This document shows, in pieces, positions 18,118-26,791 of a stretch of 64,000 nucleotides of DNA. Position 1 is the stretch's first letter; each line of letters starts with the position of its first letter. The notes beneath the pieces are model-generated. The model was not told the DNA's origin, made no database searches, and worked only from the letters and a program-made list of their open reading frames with translations. Where the stretch lies: positions 51,480 to 115,479 of the forward strand of contig NZ_LGIU01000049.1 in the NCBI RefSeq assembly GCF_001187915.1, in the 5' to 3' direction. Origin of the DNA: Arthrobacter sp. RIT-PI-e (GTDB lineage: Bacteria > Actinomycetota > Actinomycetes > Actinomycetales > Micrococcaceae). A program made the translations under genes and the position numbers.

Positions 18118-19845
18118 TCACGCCGTGCGGCGCCGGAATCGCGAGAGCAGGGGCCGGACGAGCTGATCCAGTTCCTCCACCCGGAGCAGTTTGAGCATGA
18201 GCAGGTAGACGGCAGACATGGTGATCCCCCCGAGGGCGAGGACCAGGACGGAGTTCACCTTGGACTGCCACAGGTACCCGCCGGCCTCGTAGCCGCCGAA
18301 CACCCAGCACAGCACGGACCCCGCGACGGCGGCGACGATCCCGGCGAGCACCAGTCGCACATGCACGTCGAAGATGTGCCCCGCGCCGTAGGAACCGATC
18401 TTCCGGGTCAGGAAGACGTGGCTGATGACGACGGCGGCGACGTTGCCGATCGAGTAGGCGACCGCGAGCATCGGCACGATGAACTGCGGGTCGAACAGGC
18501 CCGCGGCCAACGCGAGGGCCACGCCGATGACGGAGAGGATCAGCTGGATCTTCAGGGGCGTCTTCACGTCCTCACTCGCGTAGAAGACACGGTTGAGGAA
18601 GAAGTTGGCGCTGAGGAACGGCGCCCCGACGGCGAGGATCGCGATGATCACGCCGTTGATGGCGGCGCTCTCCGCCGACTCGCTGAACAGTCTGCCGAGC
18701 GGACCGGCGAAGGCGAGGAGGGCTGCGGACCCGAAGACGGTGGCGACTCCGATGATCCGCAACCCCTGGGACAGCGTGGCGCGGACGGCGGCGAGATTGT
18801 TGTCCGCGTGGGCGGAGGAGAGCTGGTTGAACATGACCGTGGCCAGGGACAGCGCGATCACCGCGTGCGGCAGCTGATAGACCATGGCCCCGAAGTCGAG
18901 GTTGGTGGAACCCGCGATCTGCACCGGAGGGTCCTGGGCGAGAAGGGCAGTGCGGGCGTCGGTGGCGATCGTCGCGATCCGCTGGTTGACGAGATAGAGG
19001 CCGTTGCCGACCAGCATGGTCACGATCGTCACGGAGGCCAGCCTGCCGGTCCTGCCGAGCCCCGTACCACGGACACCGAACTTGGGCCGGAGGCCGAGGT
19101 TCAGGCGTTTGAGCGGGATGAACAGCACCAGCGCCTGGATGACGATGCCGAGCGTGGTGCCTCCCGCCAGCAGGAGCGTCTGCTGCGAGGTCCACGTGTC
19201 GGGGCTGTGCCGCTCCACCTGCTCGGTACCCATGAGGGCGATGAAGACCACGAGGAAACCGATGGACACGATGTTGTTGACCACGGGCGCCCACATGTAC
19301 GGGCCGAAGGAGCCGTTGGCGTTGAGGATCTGCCCCATCACCGCGTACATGCCGTAGAAGAAGATCTGCGGCAGGCACCAGTAGGCGAACGCGGTGGTGA
19401 GCGCGAGGTTGGATCCCGTGAGGCTCGTGGTGAGATTCACGACCAGCGGTGCGGCGAGCGTCACGAGGACCGTGAGGACCAGCAGGGCCGCAGCGGCCAG
19501 GGTGAGGAGCCGGCTGACGAAGTCCGCCCCGCGGTCGGGCAGTCTGCTGGCGCGGATGATCTGCGGCACCAGGACGGCGTTGAACACGCCACCGGCGAGC
19601 ATCAGGTAGAGGAAGTTCGGCAGGTTGTTCGCGGAGGTGAAGAGGTCCGAGACCTGCCCGGATGCACCGATCGCGGTGGCCAGCAGGGACACGCGGACGA
19701 GCCCGAGGAGCCGCGAGACCAGGGTGCCCGCGGCCATGATCGCGCTCGACCGCGCCGTGGATCCGCTCCGTGGTGCCGAGGGGTCCGGGCGGGTGCTCTG
19801 CGCGACGTCCTGCTGGGGGACCGAGGCTGTGTTTGTGTCCGACAT
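18118..19845 (-). CDS. murJ: Lipid II flippase MurJ (MviN)
   Basis: 575 residues from ATG 19845. MurJ moves lipid II across the membrane for peptidoglycan synthesis. The protein has about 14 hydrophobic segments. The family N-terminus is AAGTLVSRLLGLVRVSLLATAIG, followed by FTSANNLPNFLYLMLAGGVFNA. Other conserved stretches are VLVPQIIRAS and LPHAVIALSLATVMFNQLS. An ATG six codons upstream is possible but has no better ribosome site. The first 35 residues are polar. Unlike mycobacterial MurJ the protein ends after the membrane domain; the kinase-like part is the next gene. The Nudix gene lies 85 bp upstream on the same strand. Confidence 0.95.
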   Translation of the reverse strand: MSDTNTASVPQQDVAQSTRPDPSAPRSGSTARSSAIMAAGTLVSRLLGLVRVSLLATAIGASGQVSDLFTSANNLPNFLYLMLAGGVFNAVLVPQIIRASRLPDRGADFVSRLLTLAAAALLVLTVLVTLAAPLVVNLTTSLTGSNLALTTAFAYWCLPQIFFYGMYAVMGQILNANGSFGPYMWAPVVNNIVSIGFLVVFIALMGTEQVERHSPDTWTSQQTLLLAGGTTLGIVIQALVLFIPLKRLNLGLRPKFGVRGTGLGRTGRLASVTIVTMLVGNGLYLVNQRIATIATDARTALLAQDPPVQIAGSTNLDFGAMVYQLPHAVIALSLATVMFNQLSSAHADNNLAAVRATLSQGLRIIGVATVFGSAALLAFAGPLGRLFSESAESAAINGVIIAILAVGAPFLSANFFLNRVFYASEDVKTPLKIQLILSVIGVALALAAGLFDPQFIVPMLAVAYSIGNVAAVVISHVFLTRKIGSYGAGHIFDVHVRLVLAGIVAAVAGSVLCWVFGGYEAGGYLWQSKVNSVLVLALGGITMSAVYLLMLKLLRVEELDQLVRPLLSRFRRRTA

Positions 19846-19930
19846 CGTTCCCCATGTTCTCATCCGTGGGACGACGGCGGCGCCGGATGATGGACGACGG
19901 CGGCGCGGAACCGCGTGCCCTGCGGACCGG

Positions 19931-20461
19931 TCAGAGGTGCTCGGGCAGTACTTCCCGCGCCAGATCGGCGATGCGGCGTTCGTTCGGGAAGGAGAGCCTA
20001 CGGCCCAGATCCTGCAGCGGGACCCACGCGACGTCCACGGCCTCGTGGTCGGGATCGTTCTCGATGGTGAGGAAACCCCCCGTACTGATGAGGAGGAAGT
20101 GGTGCACCGTCTTGTGCACCCGGTGACCGCTGACGGTGAACCAGTAGTCGATGCTCCCGAGAGCGGACACGATCCTGCCCTCGATCCCGGTCTCCTCCGC
20201 GATCTCGCGGACCGCGGCCTGCTCACTGTTCTCGGCACCCTCGGGGTGACCCTTGGGGAGGCACCACTCCAGGCGTCCACCGCGATTGAACCGCGCGATG
20301 ATGGCGACGTCGAGTGATTCCGTGCTGGCATCCACCACGATCCCGCCGGCGGAGACCTCCTCCACGGTGGGTAGCTGCTGCTGCACTGCAGGCATGCCCG
20401 TGGTTCCCATTGACACGGTCAAGGGGGTGCGTTTCGGTGCACTTGGAACGGGTCGGTCCAT
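19931..20461 (-). CDS. Nudix hydrolase
   Basis: 176 residues. Nudix enzymes cleave nucleoside diphosphates linked to another moiety. The Nudix box is complete: GHPEGAENSEQAAVREIAEETG at about residues 71-92, fitting Gx5Ex7REUxEExGU. The flanks EVSAGGIVVD and RLEWCLPKGH fit the MutT/diadenosine-polyphosphate branch commonly found beside pcnB/cca and murJ in actinobacteria. About 35 residues precede the fold. The substrate cannot be read from the sequence. The gene is divergent from the CCA-adding enzyme, with 129 bp between starts, so the two probably share a control region. Confidence 0.9.
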   Translation of the reverse strand: MDRPVPSAPKRTPLTVSMGTTGMPAVQQQLPTVEEVSAGGIVVDASTESLDVAIIARFNRGGRLEWCLPKGHPEGAENSEQAAVREIAEETGIEGRIVSALGSIDYWFTVSGHRVHKTVHHFLLISTGGFLTIENDPDHEAVDVAWVPLQDLGRRLSFPNERRIADLAREVLPEHL

Positions 20462-20590
20462 GAACCCACTCTAACGATCTTTAACCGGTGGCGATGACGG
20501 TCGGATCCGTCCGGGGAGTTCCGTGGGAGGCCGCTTTCCCGCCATCACCGGTGTGGAGAACAGGCGCGGATCTGGCACCCTTGAAGGACT

Positions 20591-22036
20591 ATGGAGCACC
20601 AGCCGGACACCTCGACCCTCACCGCGAACCTCCCCTCCGTGGTCCTCGAGGTAGGCCGGCTCTTCGAAGCCGCCGGCCACGAACTCTCGCTCGTGGGCGG
20701 CCCGGTACGGGACCTCTTCCTGGGCAGGGTGTCGCCCGATCTGGACTTCACCACGGACGCCGATCCGGACGGCACCCTCGCCGTGATCCGGGGCTGGGCG
20801 GATGCGCACTGGGAGATCGGCCGCGCGTTCGGCACGATCGGCCTGCGGAAGAACGGGTACCAGATCGAGATCACCACGTACCGCGCCGAGGCCTACGACC
20901 CCGGGTCGCGGAAACCCGCGGTGGCGTTCGGGACCGCCCTCGACGAGGACCTGGTGCGCCGCGACTTCACCATCAACGCCATGGCGCTGCGCCTGCCGTC
21001 CATGGAACTCGTGGACCTGTTCGGCGGGGTGCAGGACCTGCACGACGGGGTGCTGCGCACCCCCGGGACGCCGTCGTCGTCGTTCTCCGACGACCCGCTG
21101 CGCATGATGCGCGCCGCCCGCTTCGCGTCCCAGCTGGGCGTCACCGTGGCACCGGAGGTGTCCGCGGCCATGACGGCGATGGCGGAGCGCATCACCATCA
21201 TCTCCGCCGAGCGGGTGCGCGACGAGCTGGTCAAGCTGCTGCGGGGTCCGGCACCCGACGCCGGGATCGACCTCCTCGTGGGCACGGGACTCGCGGACCA
21301 CGTGCTGCCCGAGGTCGCGGCGCTGCGGCTCGAGACGGACGGGCCCCCCCGCCACAAGGACGTTTACCAGCACTCGCTCACCGTGCTGCGGCAGGCCTGT
21401 GCCCTGGAGACGGACGACGACGGCGCGGTGCCGGGCCCCGACGTCGTCCTCCGGCTCGCCGCGCTGCTGCACGACATCGGCAAGCCTGCCACGCGGCGGT
21501 TCGAGCCCGGAGGGGCGGTGAGCTTCCGTCACCACGACGCGGTGGGGGCCAAGCTGGCCACCAAGCGCCTGCGCGCCCTGCGCTTCGACAACGACACCAT
21601 CAAGGCCGTGGCCCGCCTCGTGGAACTCCACATGCGGTTCTACGGGTACGGGGAGGCGGGCTGGAGCGACTCCGCCGTACGGCGGTACGTCAGCGACGCC
21701 GGTCCGCTGCTGGAGCACCTGCACCGGCTCACCCGCTCCGACGTCACCACGCGGAACCGCCGGAAGGCGGAGCGGCTCGCGTTCGCGTACGACGACCTCG
21801 AGGAGCGCATCAGTGCCCTCGCCGAGCAGGAGCAGCTGGACGCGATCCGCCCGGACCTCGACGGCCAGCAGATCATGGCACTGCTCGGCGTCCCACCCGG
21901 ACCCCTCGTGGGCCGCGCCTACCGTTTCCTCCTCGAGGAGCGGATGGAGCGCGGCCCGCAGGACCCGGCCGACGCCGAGACCACCCTCCGCCGCTGGTGG
22001 AGCGAACAACCCGAATCCCAGGAGAGCACAGCATGA
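20591..22036 (+). CDS. CCA tRNA nucleotidyltransferase
   Basis: 481 residues. It adds or repairs the 3' CCA end of tRNAs. The nucleotidyltransferase motif LVGGPVRDLFLGRVSPDLDF (residues 34-53) carries the DxD metal ligands in PDLDF. RRDFTINAMALRLPSMELVDLFGG is the second signature. An HD domain (LAALLHDIGKPATRRFE, near 294-310) follows, as in actinobacterial CCA enzymes that have phosphohydrolase activity. The start ATG lies ten bases after an in-frame-neutral region with aaggac upstream. The stop overlaps the next gene by 4 bp. The name pcnB is often used for this gene but poly(A) activity is not implied. Confidence 0.95.
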   Translation: MEHQPDTSTLTANLPSVVLEVGRLFEAAGHELSLVGGPVRDLFLGRVSPDLDFTTDADPDGTLAVIRGWADAHWEIGRAFGTIGLRKNGYQIEITTYRAEAYDPGSRKPAVAFGTALDEDLVRRDFTINAMALRLPSMELVDLFGGVQDLHDGVLRTPGTPSSSFSDDPLRMMRAARFASQLGVTVAPEVSAAMTAMAERITIISAERVRDELVKLLRGPAPDAGIDLLVGTGLADHVLPEVAALRLETDGPPRHKDVYQHSLTVLRQACALETDDDGAVPGPDVVLRLAALLHDIGKPATRRFEPGGAVSFRHHDAVGAKLATKRLRALRFDNDTIKAVARLVELHMRFYGYGEAGWSDSAVRRYVSDAGPLLEHLHRLTRSDVTTRNRRKAERLAFAYDDLEERISALAEQEQLDAIRPDLDGQQIMALLGVPPGPLVGRAYRFLLEERMERGPQDPADAETTLRRWWSEQPESQESTA

Positions 22037-22683
22037 AACCCATGTCAGGCGCGGCAGCACCGGATCTCACCCCCTCCGGCACGCCGCTCCCGCGATTGTG
22101 GCTCCTCAGGCACGGCGAGACCGAGTGGTCCCGCGACGGCCGGTACACGGGCCTCACGGATCTCCCGCTCACCGAGCACGGCGAGGAGCAGGCGCTCGCC
22201 GCACGGCAGCACCTGGAGGGCGTGGACTTCGGCCTGGTTCTCACCTCACCCCTGCAGCGCGCGGTACGGACCGCGGAACTCGCGGGCTTCCCGGACGCCG
22301 AGGTGCTGCCGTTCGCCCACGAGTGGGACTACGGGGACAACGAGGGCAGGAACAGCGCCACGGTGCGCGAGGAGAACCCCGGCTACCTGATCTGGGACGA
22401 CGGCGTGCCGAACGGCGAGACCCTGGACCAGGTCTCCGAGCGCGCGGACCGCGTCATCGCCCGGGTCCAGGCCGGCTGCGGCACCCCCGCGGACCGCGAC
22501 CCGGGTGCGACGCCGGTGCAGGACGCGCTGCTCGTGGCCCACGGTCACTTCCTGCGGATCGTGGCGGCGCGCTGGTTGCAGTTCGGTGGCATCGAAGGAC
22601 GCCGGTTCGTCCTCGGTACCGCCGCGGTGTGCGCGCTGGGCTGGGACAAGCGGACGCCCGCGATCGTGCACTGGAACCTCTAG
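22033..22683 (+). CDS. Histidine phosphatase family protein
   Basis: 216 residues from ATG 22033, overlapping the CCA enzyme stop by 4 bp (ATGA), so translation is probably coupled. The catalytic histidine motif LLRHGETEWSRDGRYTG is at about residues 23-39, and the second histidine is in LLVAHGHFLRIVAARWL near 168. LTSPLQRAVRTAELAG carries the conserved arginine of the pocket. Members of this superfamily act as phosphoglycerate mutases or phosphatases; the motif EWDYGDNEGR suggests a small-molecule phosphatase. The substrate is not known. The stop codon overlaps the stop of the convergent DUF418 gene. Confidence 0.9.
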   Translation: MKPMSGAAAPDLTPSGTPLPRLWLLRHGETEWSRDGRYTGLTDLPLTEHGEEQALAARQHLEGVDFGLVLTSPLQRAVRTAELAGFPDAEVLPFAHEWDYGDNEGRNSATVREENPGYLIWDDGVPNGETLDQVSERADRVIARVQAGCGTPADRDPGATPVQDALLVAHGHFLRIVAARWLQFGGIEGRRFVLGTAAVCALGWDKRTPAIVHWNL

Positions 22684-23857
22684 GCGCCGCCGGGCCGTGA
22701 GGTCCGCCGCGGCGTCCCGTACACCACGCGCCGCACCACCCACTCCGCCGGGCCGGTACCGAACCGGCGGAGCACGAGAGTGCTGGTGGTGAGCTGCGCC
22801 GCGAACAGGGCCAGGACCACCAGCACCACCACGGGGGAGGCGAGCCGGTCCATCAGCCCCAGCCCGTACCCGGTGAACACCACACCGAGCACCACGGACT
22901 GGGCGAGGTAGTTGGTCAGGGACAGTCTGCCCACCGGCGCCAGGGCTCGGCCGACACGCGCTCCCCGGCGGGCACCGAGCAGCAGCAGGACCGCCGCCAC
23001 GTAGCCGACGGTCCCCAGCGGAGACACCAGCCCGGGGGGGGGGGGGGAGCGCGGCGCCGCCCCGCCGGTACCGCCGCAGGGGGCGAGGCACGCCTGCACG
23101 GCGGAGCCCGCGAGCCCCGGCGGCAGCGTTCCCAGGACCACGCGTCGCAGGACGCGCGGGGCCGGGACCGTGGGCCGGAGGACCCCCAGCATCGCCAGCG
23201 CGTAACCGGCGTAGAAGGCTGGAGCGCCAGGGGTCCCTGGAAGAACAGCACGGAGGGCAGCACCCCCCCGTAGGCGCGGGCGTGCGCCGCGAGCGCGGCG
23301 GCGGCATCCGCGGGGGGCGCGGCCGGCGCCGGGCCCGCCGTGCCGGCGCCGCCGTCGTGGAGCACGACGACGGCGGAGACGGCGAGGAGCAGGGCCACCA
23401 CCACCGTGATCAGAACGGCGGTGCGCAGCGCCGTCGTCGCCGATGCAGGACGGAAGGCGGGCAGGACGGCGCCCATGACCGCGTAGGTCAGGAGGATGTC
23501 ACCGTAGAACAGGGCCGCACCGTGGAGGATCCCGAGCACCGCCAGGACACCGAGCCGGCGGGTGGTGCGGCGGACGGCGTCGTGCTGTGCTCCCCCGGAC
23601 TCCCCGGCCGCGAGCGAGACCGCGATCCCGTACCCGAACAGGAGCGAGAACAGCAGGGAGAACTTCCCCTCGAGGAAGGTGGAGACGAGGAAACGGACCA
23701 CCAGGGTGGTGGTGGTCGCGGTCCCGGGATCCGGGCCGCCGGACAGGGTGCCGGAATCGGCGAAGAACCAGACGTTGACCAGGAGGATGCCGAGCAGGGC
23801 GAACCCCCTCAGCGCATCCACCTCCATCACCCGCTGTTTCCCCGTCGGAGCGGGCAT
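22680..23857 (-). pseudogene. DUF418 membrane protein, interrupted by a frameshift
   Basis: A membrane protein of the DUF418/YeiB family, about 390 residues if restored. The N-terminal part from ATG 23857 (aggaaagg upstream) reads RVMEVDALRGFALLGILLVNVWFF, the family hallmark, and continues to FFQGPLALQ near 23222. The C-terminal part continues in another frame from AFYAGYALAMLGVLRP to the stop at 22680 and contains LAPVGRLSLTNYLAQSVV, the DUF418 end motif. Restoring one base near 23219-23222 rejoins the two. The second part also runs through a 14-G tract. The function of the family is unknown, possibly transport. The stop overlaps that of the histidine phosphatase. Confidence 0.85.
23034..23047. 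repeat. 14-base G homopolymer
   Basis: An unbroken run of 14 G inside the DUF418 gene, read as a proline run on the coding (minus) strand. The surrounding frame is the same on both sides as called. Confidence 0.95.
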
Positions 23858-24022
23858 GTCCATCCTTTCCTGCAGAACTGCACAATTGGTTCCGCCACGG
23901 TCTATGCCTGCCCGTAGTCCATACGGTAGCTTTGCCTGTATGCCATTGGGGCTTCCCAACTCGATCGGGGAGCCGTGGCCGGCCCATCGTAGGTACGAGC
24001 AACGAGAACGGAGGTGAGGATT

Positions 24023-24091
24023 GTGAATATCGAACTCGGCGGAGTGTTCACCCGTCATACCAATCCTGCCTTCGTCATCCGTACGCACTAG
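24023..24091 (+). CDS. Possible 22-residue leader or small peptide
   Basis: GTG-start ORF of 22 residues (MNIELGGVFTRHTNPAFVIR then TH) with one of the strongest Shine-Dalgarno sequences in the window, ggaggtgagg, four bases upstream. After its stop, a GC-rich inverted repeat (ggag-t-ccgcgca with tgcgcgg-ctcc) lies at about 24092-24162, which would suit an attenuator. The next frame on this strand starts at 24214 and mshA at 24695. It is divergent from the DUF418 gene. No family is recognised. It could be a regulatory leader peptide, a true small protein, or a chance ORF. Confidence 0.4.
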   Translation: MNIELGGVFTRHTNPAFVIRTH

Positions 24092-24213
24092 GGAGTCCGC
24101 GCACCGGTTCCCGCCGGTTGTCCGAGCACACCCCGCGCCCTGCGCGGCTCCCGTCCTCCCGCAGCGCTGCCTCCCGGCACCCCTGCCCTCGCTCACCTAC
24201 GGAGAGTCCTCCC

Positions 24214-24549
24214 ATGCCCGAGTCCCAGCACCTCCCTGCCCGTTCACCGCAGGACCACCCGCCGTCGCCCCCACCGGCCCCCGCCCGGAGGCAGGGGGAG
24301 TTCATCCTGAGCGGTTCCCTGACCCCACCCGTTCTCCCCGGGCCGGGCGCGGACCGTTCCCACGACCTCGGAGGTGTTCCGGCGGTTCCCATGCCCGGGT
24401 TCCACCTCCGGACCCACGTCCAGGTGCTCCTGCGCAGGTGGCGCAACGGACTCTCGCTCTGCGGGCAGATCCGCGGCAGCTCCGCACCGGGTGCCCGTGA
24501 GAACGCGGAGCGGTTCATCCTGCCGCAGCACACCACCTACATCAGATAG
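24214..24549 (+). CDS. Hypothetical protein, 111 residues
   Basis: An open frame with high third-position GC, starting at ATG 24214 with ggagag eight bases upstream. The first 35 residues are rich in Pro, Ser and Gln; the rest is basic, with FHLRTHVQVLLRRWRNGLSL near the C-terminus and two isolated hydrophobic stretches that are too short for membrane helices. No domain is recognised. It lies between the 22-residue ORF and mshA on the same strand, with 145 bp before mshA. It may be a lineage-specific protein; the alternative is non-coding leader DNA of the mshA region. Confidence 0.4.
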   Translation: MPESQHLPARSPQDHPPSPPPAPARRQGEFILSGSLTPPVLPGPGADRSHDLGGVPAVPMPGFHLRTHVQVLLRRWRNGLSLCGQIRGSSAPGARENAERFILPQHTTYIR

Positions 24550-24694
24550 GAGGGGCCGTCGCGGCTCCCGGCGTCACCTCCCGTTCCCCGGCGCCGTCCC
24601 GGGAACGGAATGTGACGCCGGAGCGGTGCGTTATAGGGTCGAAGATGGTCATGGACCGGCCCCTGACCCCGGAGCCGGCCGGAAAGGAGCGGCC

Positions 24695-25948
24695 GTGTCC
24701 GGCGTACGGCGTGTGGCCATGCTGTCCCTGCACACCTCACCGCTCGAACAACCCGGGGCGGGCGACGCCGGTGGCATGAACGTCTACGTCCGCAGCACCG
24801 CCCTGGAGTTGGCCAAGCTCGGCATCGAGGTGGAGATCTTCACGCGGGAGACCGGGCAGGGCAGGCCCCGCCGCGAGGTCCTCGGCGACGGCGTGGTGGT
24901 CCACCACCTCACCGCCGGTCCGCACGGCCCCCTGCCCAAGGAAGCGCTCCCCGGCCTCGTGGACAGCTTCGCCGCTGCCATCACCGGCGTCGCCGACCTC
25001 CTCGCCGACGGCCACTTCGACGTCCTGCACTCCCACTACTGGGTCTCCGGGGCCGTGGGTCTGGTGCTGAGCAAGGCCATGGGACTGCCCCTGGTCCACT
25101 CCATGCACACGATGGCCAAGGTGAAGAACCTCCGGTCGGGGGCGCTGGGGTCACCGGAGCCCGTGGAGCGGATCGACGGGGAGCAGGCCATCGTGGACGG
25201 AGCGGCCCGGCTCGTGGCCAACACCAGCACCGAGGCCGCCGAGCTGGTGTCGCTGTACGGGGCGGGCGAGGACCGCATCGACGTGGTGTCCCCGGGCGTG
25301 GACCTGGAGACCTTCCACCCGGGGGACCGCCGGGCAGCACGGGCCGCACTGGCCTTCCCCGCCGAGCAGTTCCACGTGGTGTTCGCCGGACGCATCCAGC
25401 GGCTCAAGGGCCCCCAGGTGCTGGTGGCCGCGGCCGAGGAGCTGCACCGGCGGCGGCCGGACATCCCCCTGTGCGTCAGCATCCTCGGTGCCGGCAGCGG
25501 GGCGGAGGCGCTCGCACTGGAGCCCCTCATCGCCGCCGCGGGTCTGCGGGAGCAGATACGCCTCTACCCCCCGGTCACGCCCACCCGTCTGGCCCAGTGG
25601 TTCAGGGCCGCGGACGTGGTGGTGATGCCGTCCTTCAGCGAGTCCTTCGGGCTGGTGGCGCTCGAGGCGCAGGCGTGCGGCACCCCCGTGGTCGCGGCGA
25701 ACGTGGGTGGTCTGCCGCAGGCCGTGGACGCCGGCCGCGGAGGGCTGCTGGTGGACGGCCACGGCGCCGCCGAGTGGGCCGAGGCCCTGGAGCGACTGCA
25801 CGACGACGCCCCGCTGCGCACTGCCCTGGGGCGTTCGGCGGCCGTCCACGCACGCGGGTTCGGATGGAGGCGCACCGCCCTGCTGACGGCCGGGAGCTAC
25901 CGGACCGCCGTCGATCGCTTTCCCACGGCGTCCGCGCTGCCCTCCTGA
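24695..25948 (+). CDS. mshA: D-inositol-3-phosphate glycosyltransferase MshA (mycothiol biosynthesis)
   Basis: 417 residues from GTG 24695 (aaaggag upstream). MshA joins UDP-GlcNAc to 1D-myo-inositol 3-phosphate, the first step of mycothiol synthesis. The GT4/GT-B fold is clear: VAMLSLHTSPLEQPGAGDAGGMNVYV at the N-terminus, DVLHSHYWVSGAVG and LVHSMHTMAKVKN, then the C-terminal nucleotide-sugar site FAGRIQRLKGPQVLV and PSFSESFGLVALEAQACGTPVVA. These blocks, including the glycine-rich GGMN loop, match MshA rather than generic GT4 enzymes. The following phosphatase-like gene is a common neighbour of mshA in actinobacteria. Confidence 0.93.
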   Translation: MSGVRRVAMLSLHTSPLEQPGAGDAGGMNVYVRSTALELAKLGIEVEIFTRETGQGRPRREVLGDGVVVHHLTAGPHGPLPKEALPGLVDSFAAAITGVADLLADGHFDVLHSHYWVSGAVGLVLSKAMGLPLVHSMHTMAKVKNLRSGALGSPEPVERIDGEQAIVDGAARLVANTSTEAAELVSLYGAGEDRIDVVSPGVDLETFHPGDRRAARAALAFPAEQFHVVFAGRIQRLKGPQVLVAAAEELHRRRPDIPLCVSILGAGSGAEALALEPLIAAAGLREQIRLYPPVTPTRLAQWFRAADVVVMPSFSESFGLVALEAQACGTPVVAANVGGLPQAVDAGRGGLLVDGHGAAEWAEALERLHDDAPLRTALGRSAAVHARGFGWRRTALLTAGSYRTAVDRFPTASALPS

Positions 25949-25995
25949 GGGTCCACCCGAGGGACCACCCGGGGTGCTCGCCTAGGATGAGGAGG

Positions 25996-26766
25996 ATGAA
26001 CCCCACCGAACTCGCCGAGTACCTCGATGCCGTCCGGATCACCGGGGCCGTGGCCACCCCGCGCCAGGACAACCTGCGGCACATCGAGCTGTTCCTCGAC
26101 GGGAACGAGAATCTCCACTTCGGGGTCACCCGGACACGCCCCTGGACCTTCGACGAGGTGTTCGACCTCATGCACGAGCGCGTGGGCATCCGGGCGGACC
26201 GCGGATTCCTCGAGGGACAGGACACCATCGACGCCGCCCTGTGCGTCGCCGCGCTGGACCGTTTCGCGGACCGGCTGGGCAGATCCGTCCGCGACGGGGA
26301 GCGGATCCTCTTCGCCACGGGCCACCCCGCAGGTCTGCTGCCCGTCCACGCCGCTCTCGCACGCGCCGCCTCCGCCGGGGGAGCCACCGTGGTGGACGTC
26401 CCGGAGGGCAGGGGCTTCGAGGCCGGTGACATCCGGCAGCTCTTCAAGGTGCTCGTCTGGCACCAGCACGGTGGCCTTCGGCACACGCATTCCCCCGATC
26501 CGATGCGACTGAGTCTCGAGACCCTCGCCGCGGAGGGGCTCGCGGCACCCGATCTCGTGGTGGCGGACCACGGCTGGGCGGGGCAGGCGGCCAGCGCGGG
26601 GATCCCCACCATCGGCTTCGCCGACTGCAACGACCCCGGGCTGTTCGTCTCCGAGGCGCAGGGCCAGGTGGAGGTGGCCGTACCCCTCGACGACAACGTG
26701 TGTCCGGGCCTCTACGAGCCGCTCATCACCTACGTGCTGGAGCGCGCCGGCCTGCCGCGGGGGTGA
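25996..26766 (+). CDS. Phosphatase-like protein found next to mshA
   Basis: 256 residues from ATG 25996; an ATG three codons upstream (25987) is an alternative. The protein belongs to an actinobacterial family often labelled phosphatase: conserved pieces are RITGAVATPRQDNLRHIELF, LFATGHPAGLLPVHAALARA, HTHSPDPMR, LVVADHGWAGQAASAGIPTIGFADCNDP and VPLDDNVCPGLYEPLI. The Asp-His and His-Thr-His clusters suggest metal or phosphate chemistry, but no activity is proven to my knowledge. It begins 47 bp after mshA and is probably cotranscribed with it. fhs follows after 25 bp and may be in the same unit. Confidence 0.75.
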   Translation: MNPTELAEYLDAVRITGAVATPRQDNLRHIELFLDGNENLHFGVTRTRPWTFDEVFDLMHERVGIRADRGFLEGQDTIDAALCVAALDRFADRLGRSVRDGERILFATGHPAGLLPVHAALARAASAGGATVVDVPEGRGFEAGDIRQLFKVLVWHQHGGLRHTHSPDPMRLSLETLAAEGLAAPDLVVADHGWAGQAASAGIPTIGFADCNDPGLFVSEAQGQVEVAVPLDDNVCPGLYEPLITYVLERAGLPRG

Positions 26767-26791
26767 AGCGGGGCGCTGGTAGGTTTGCCCC

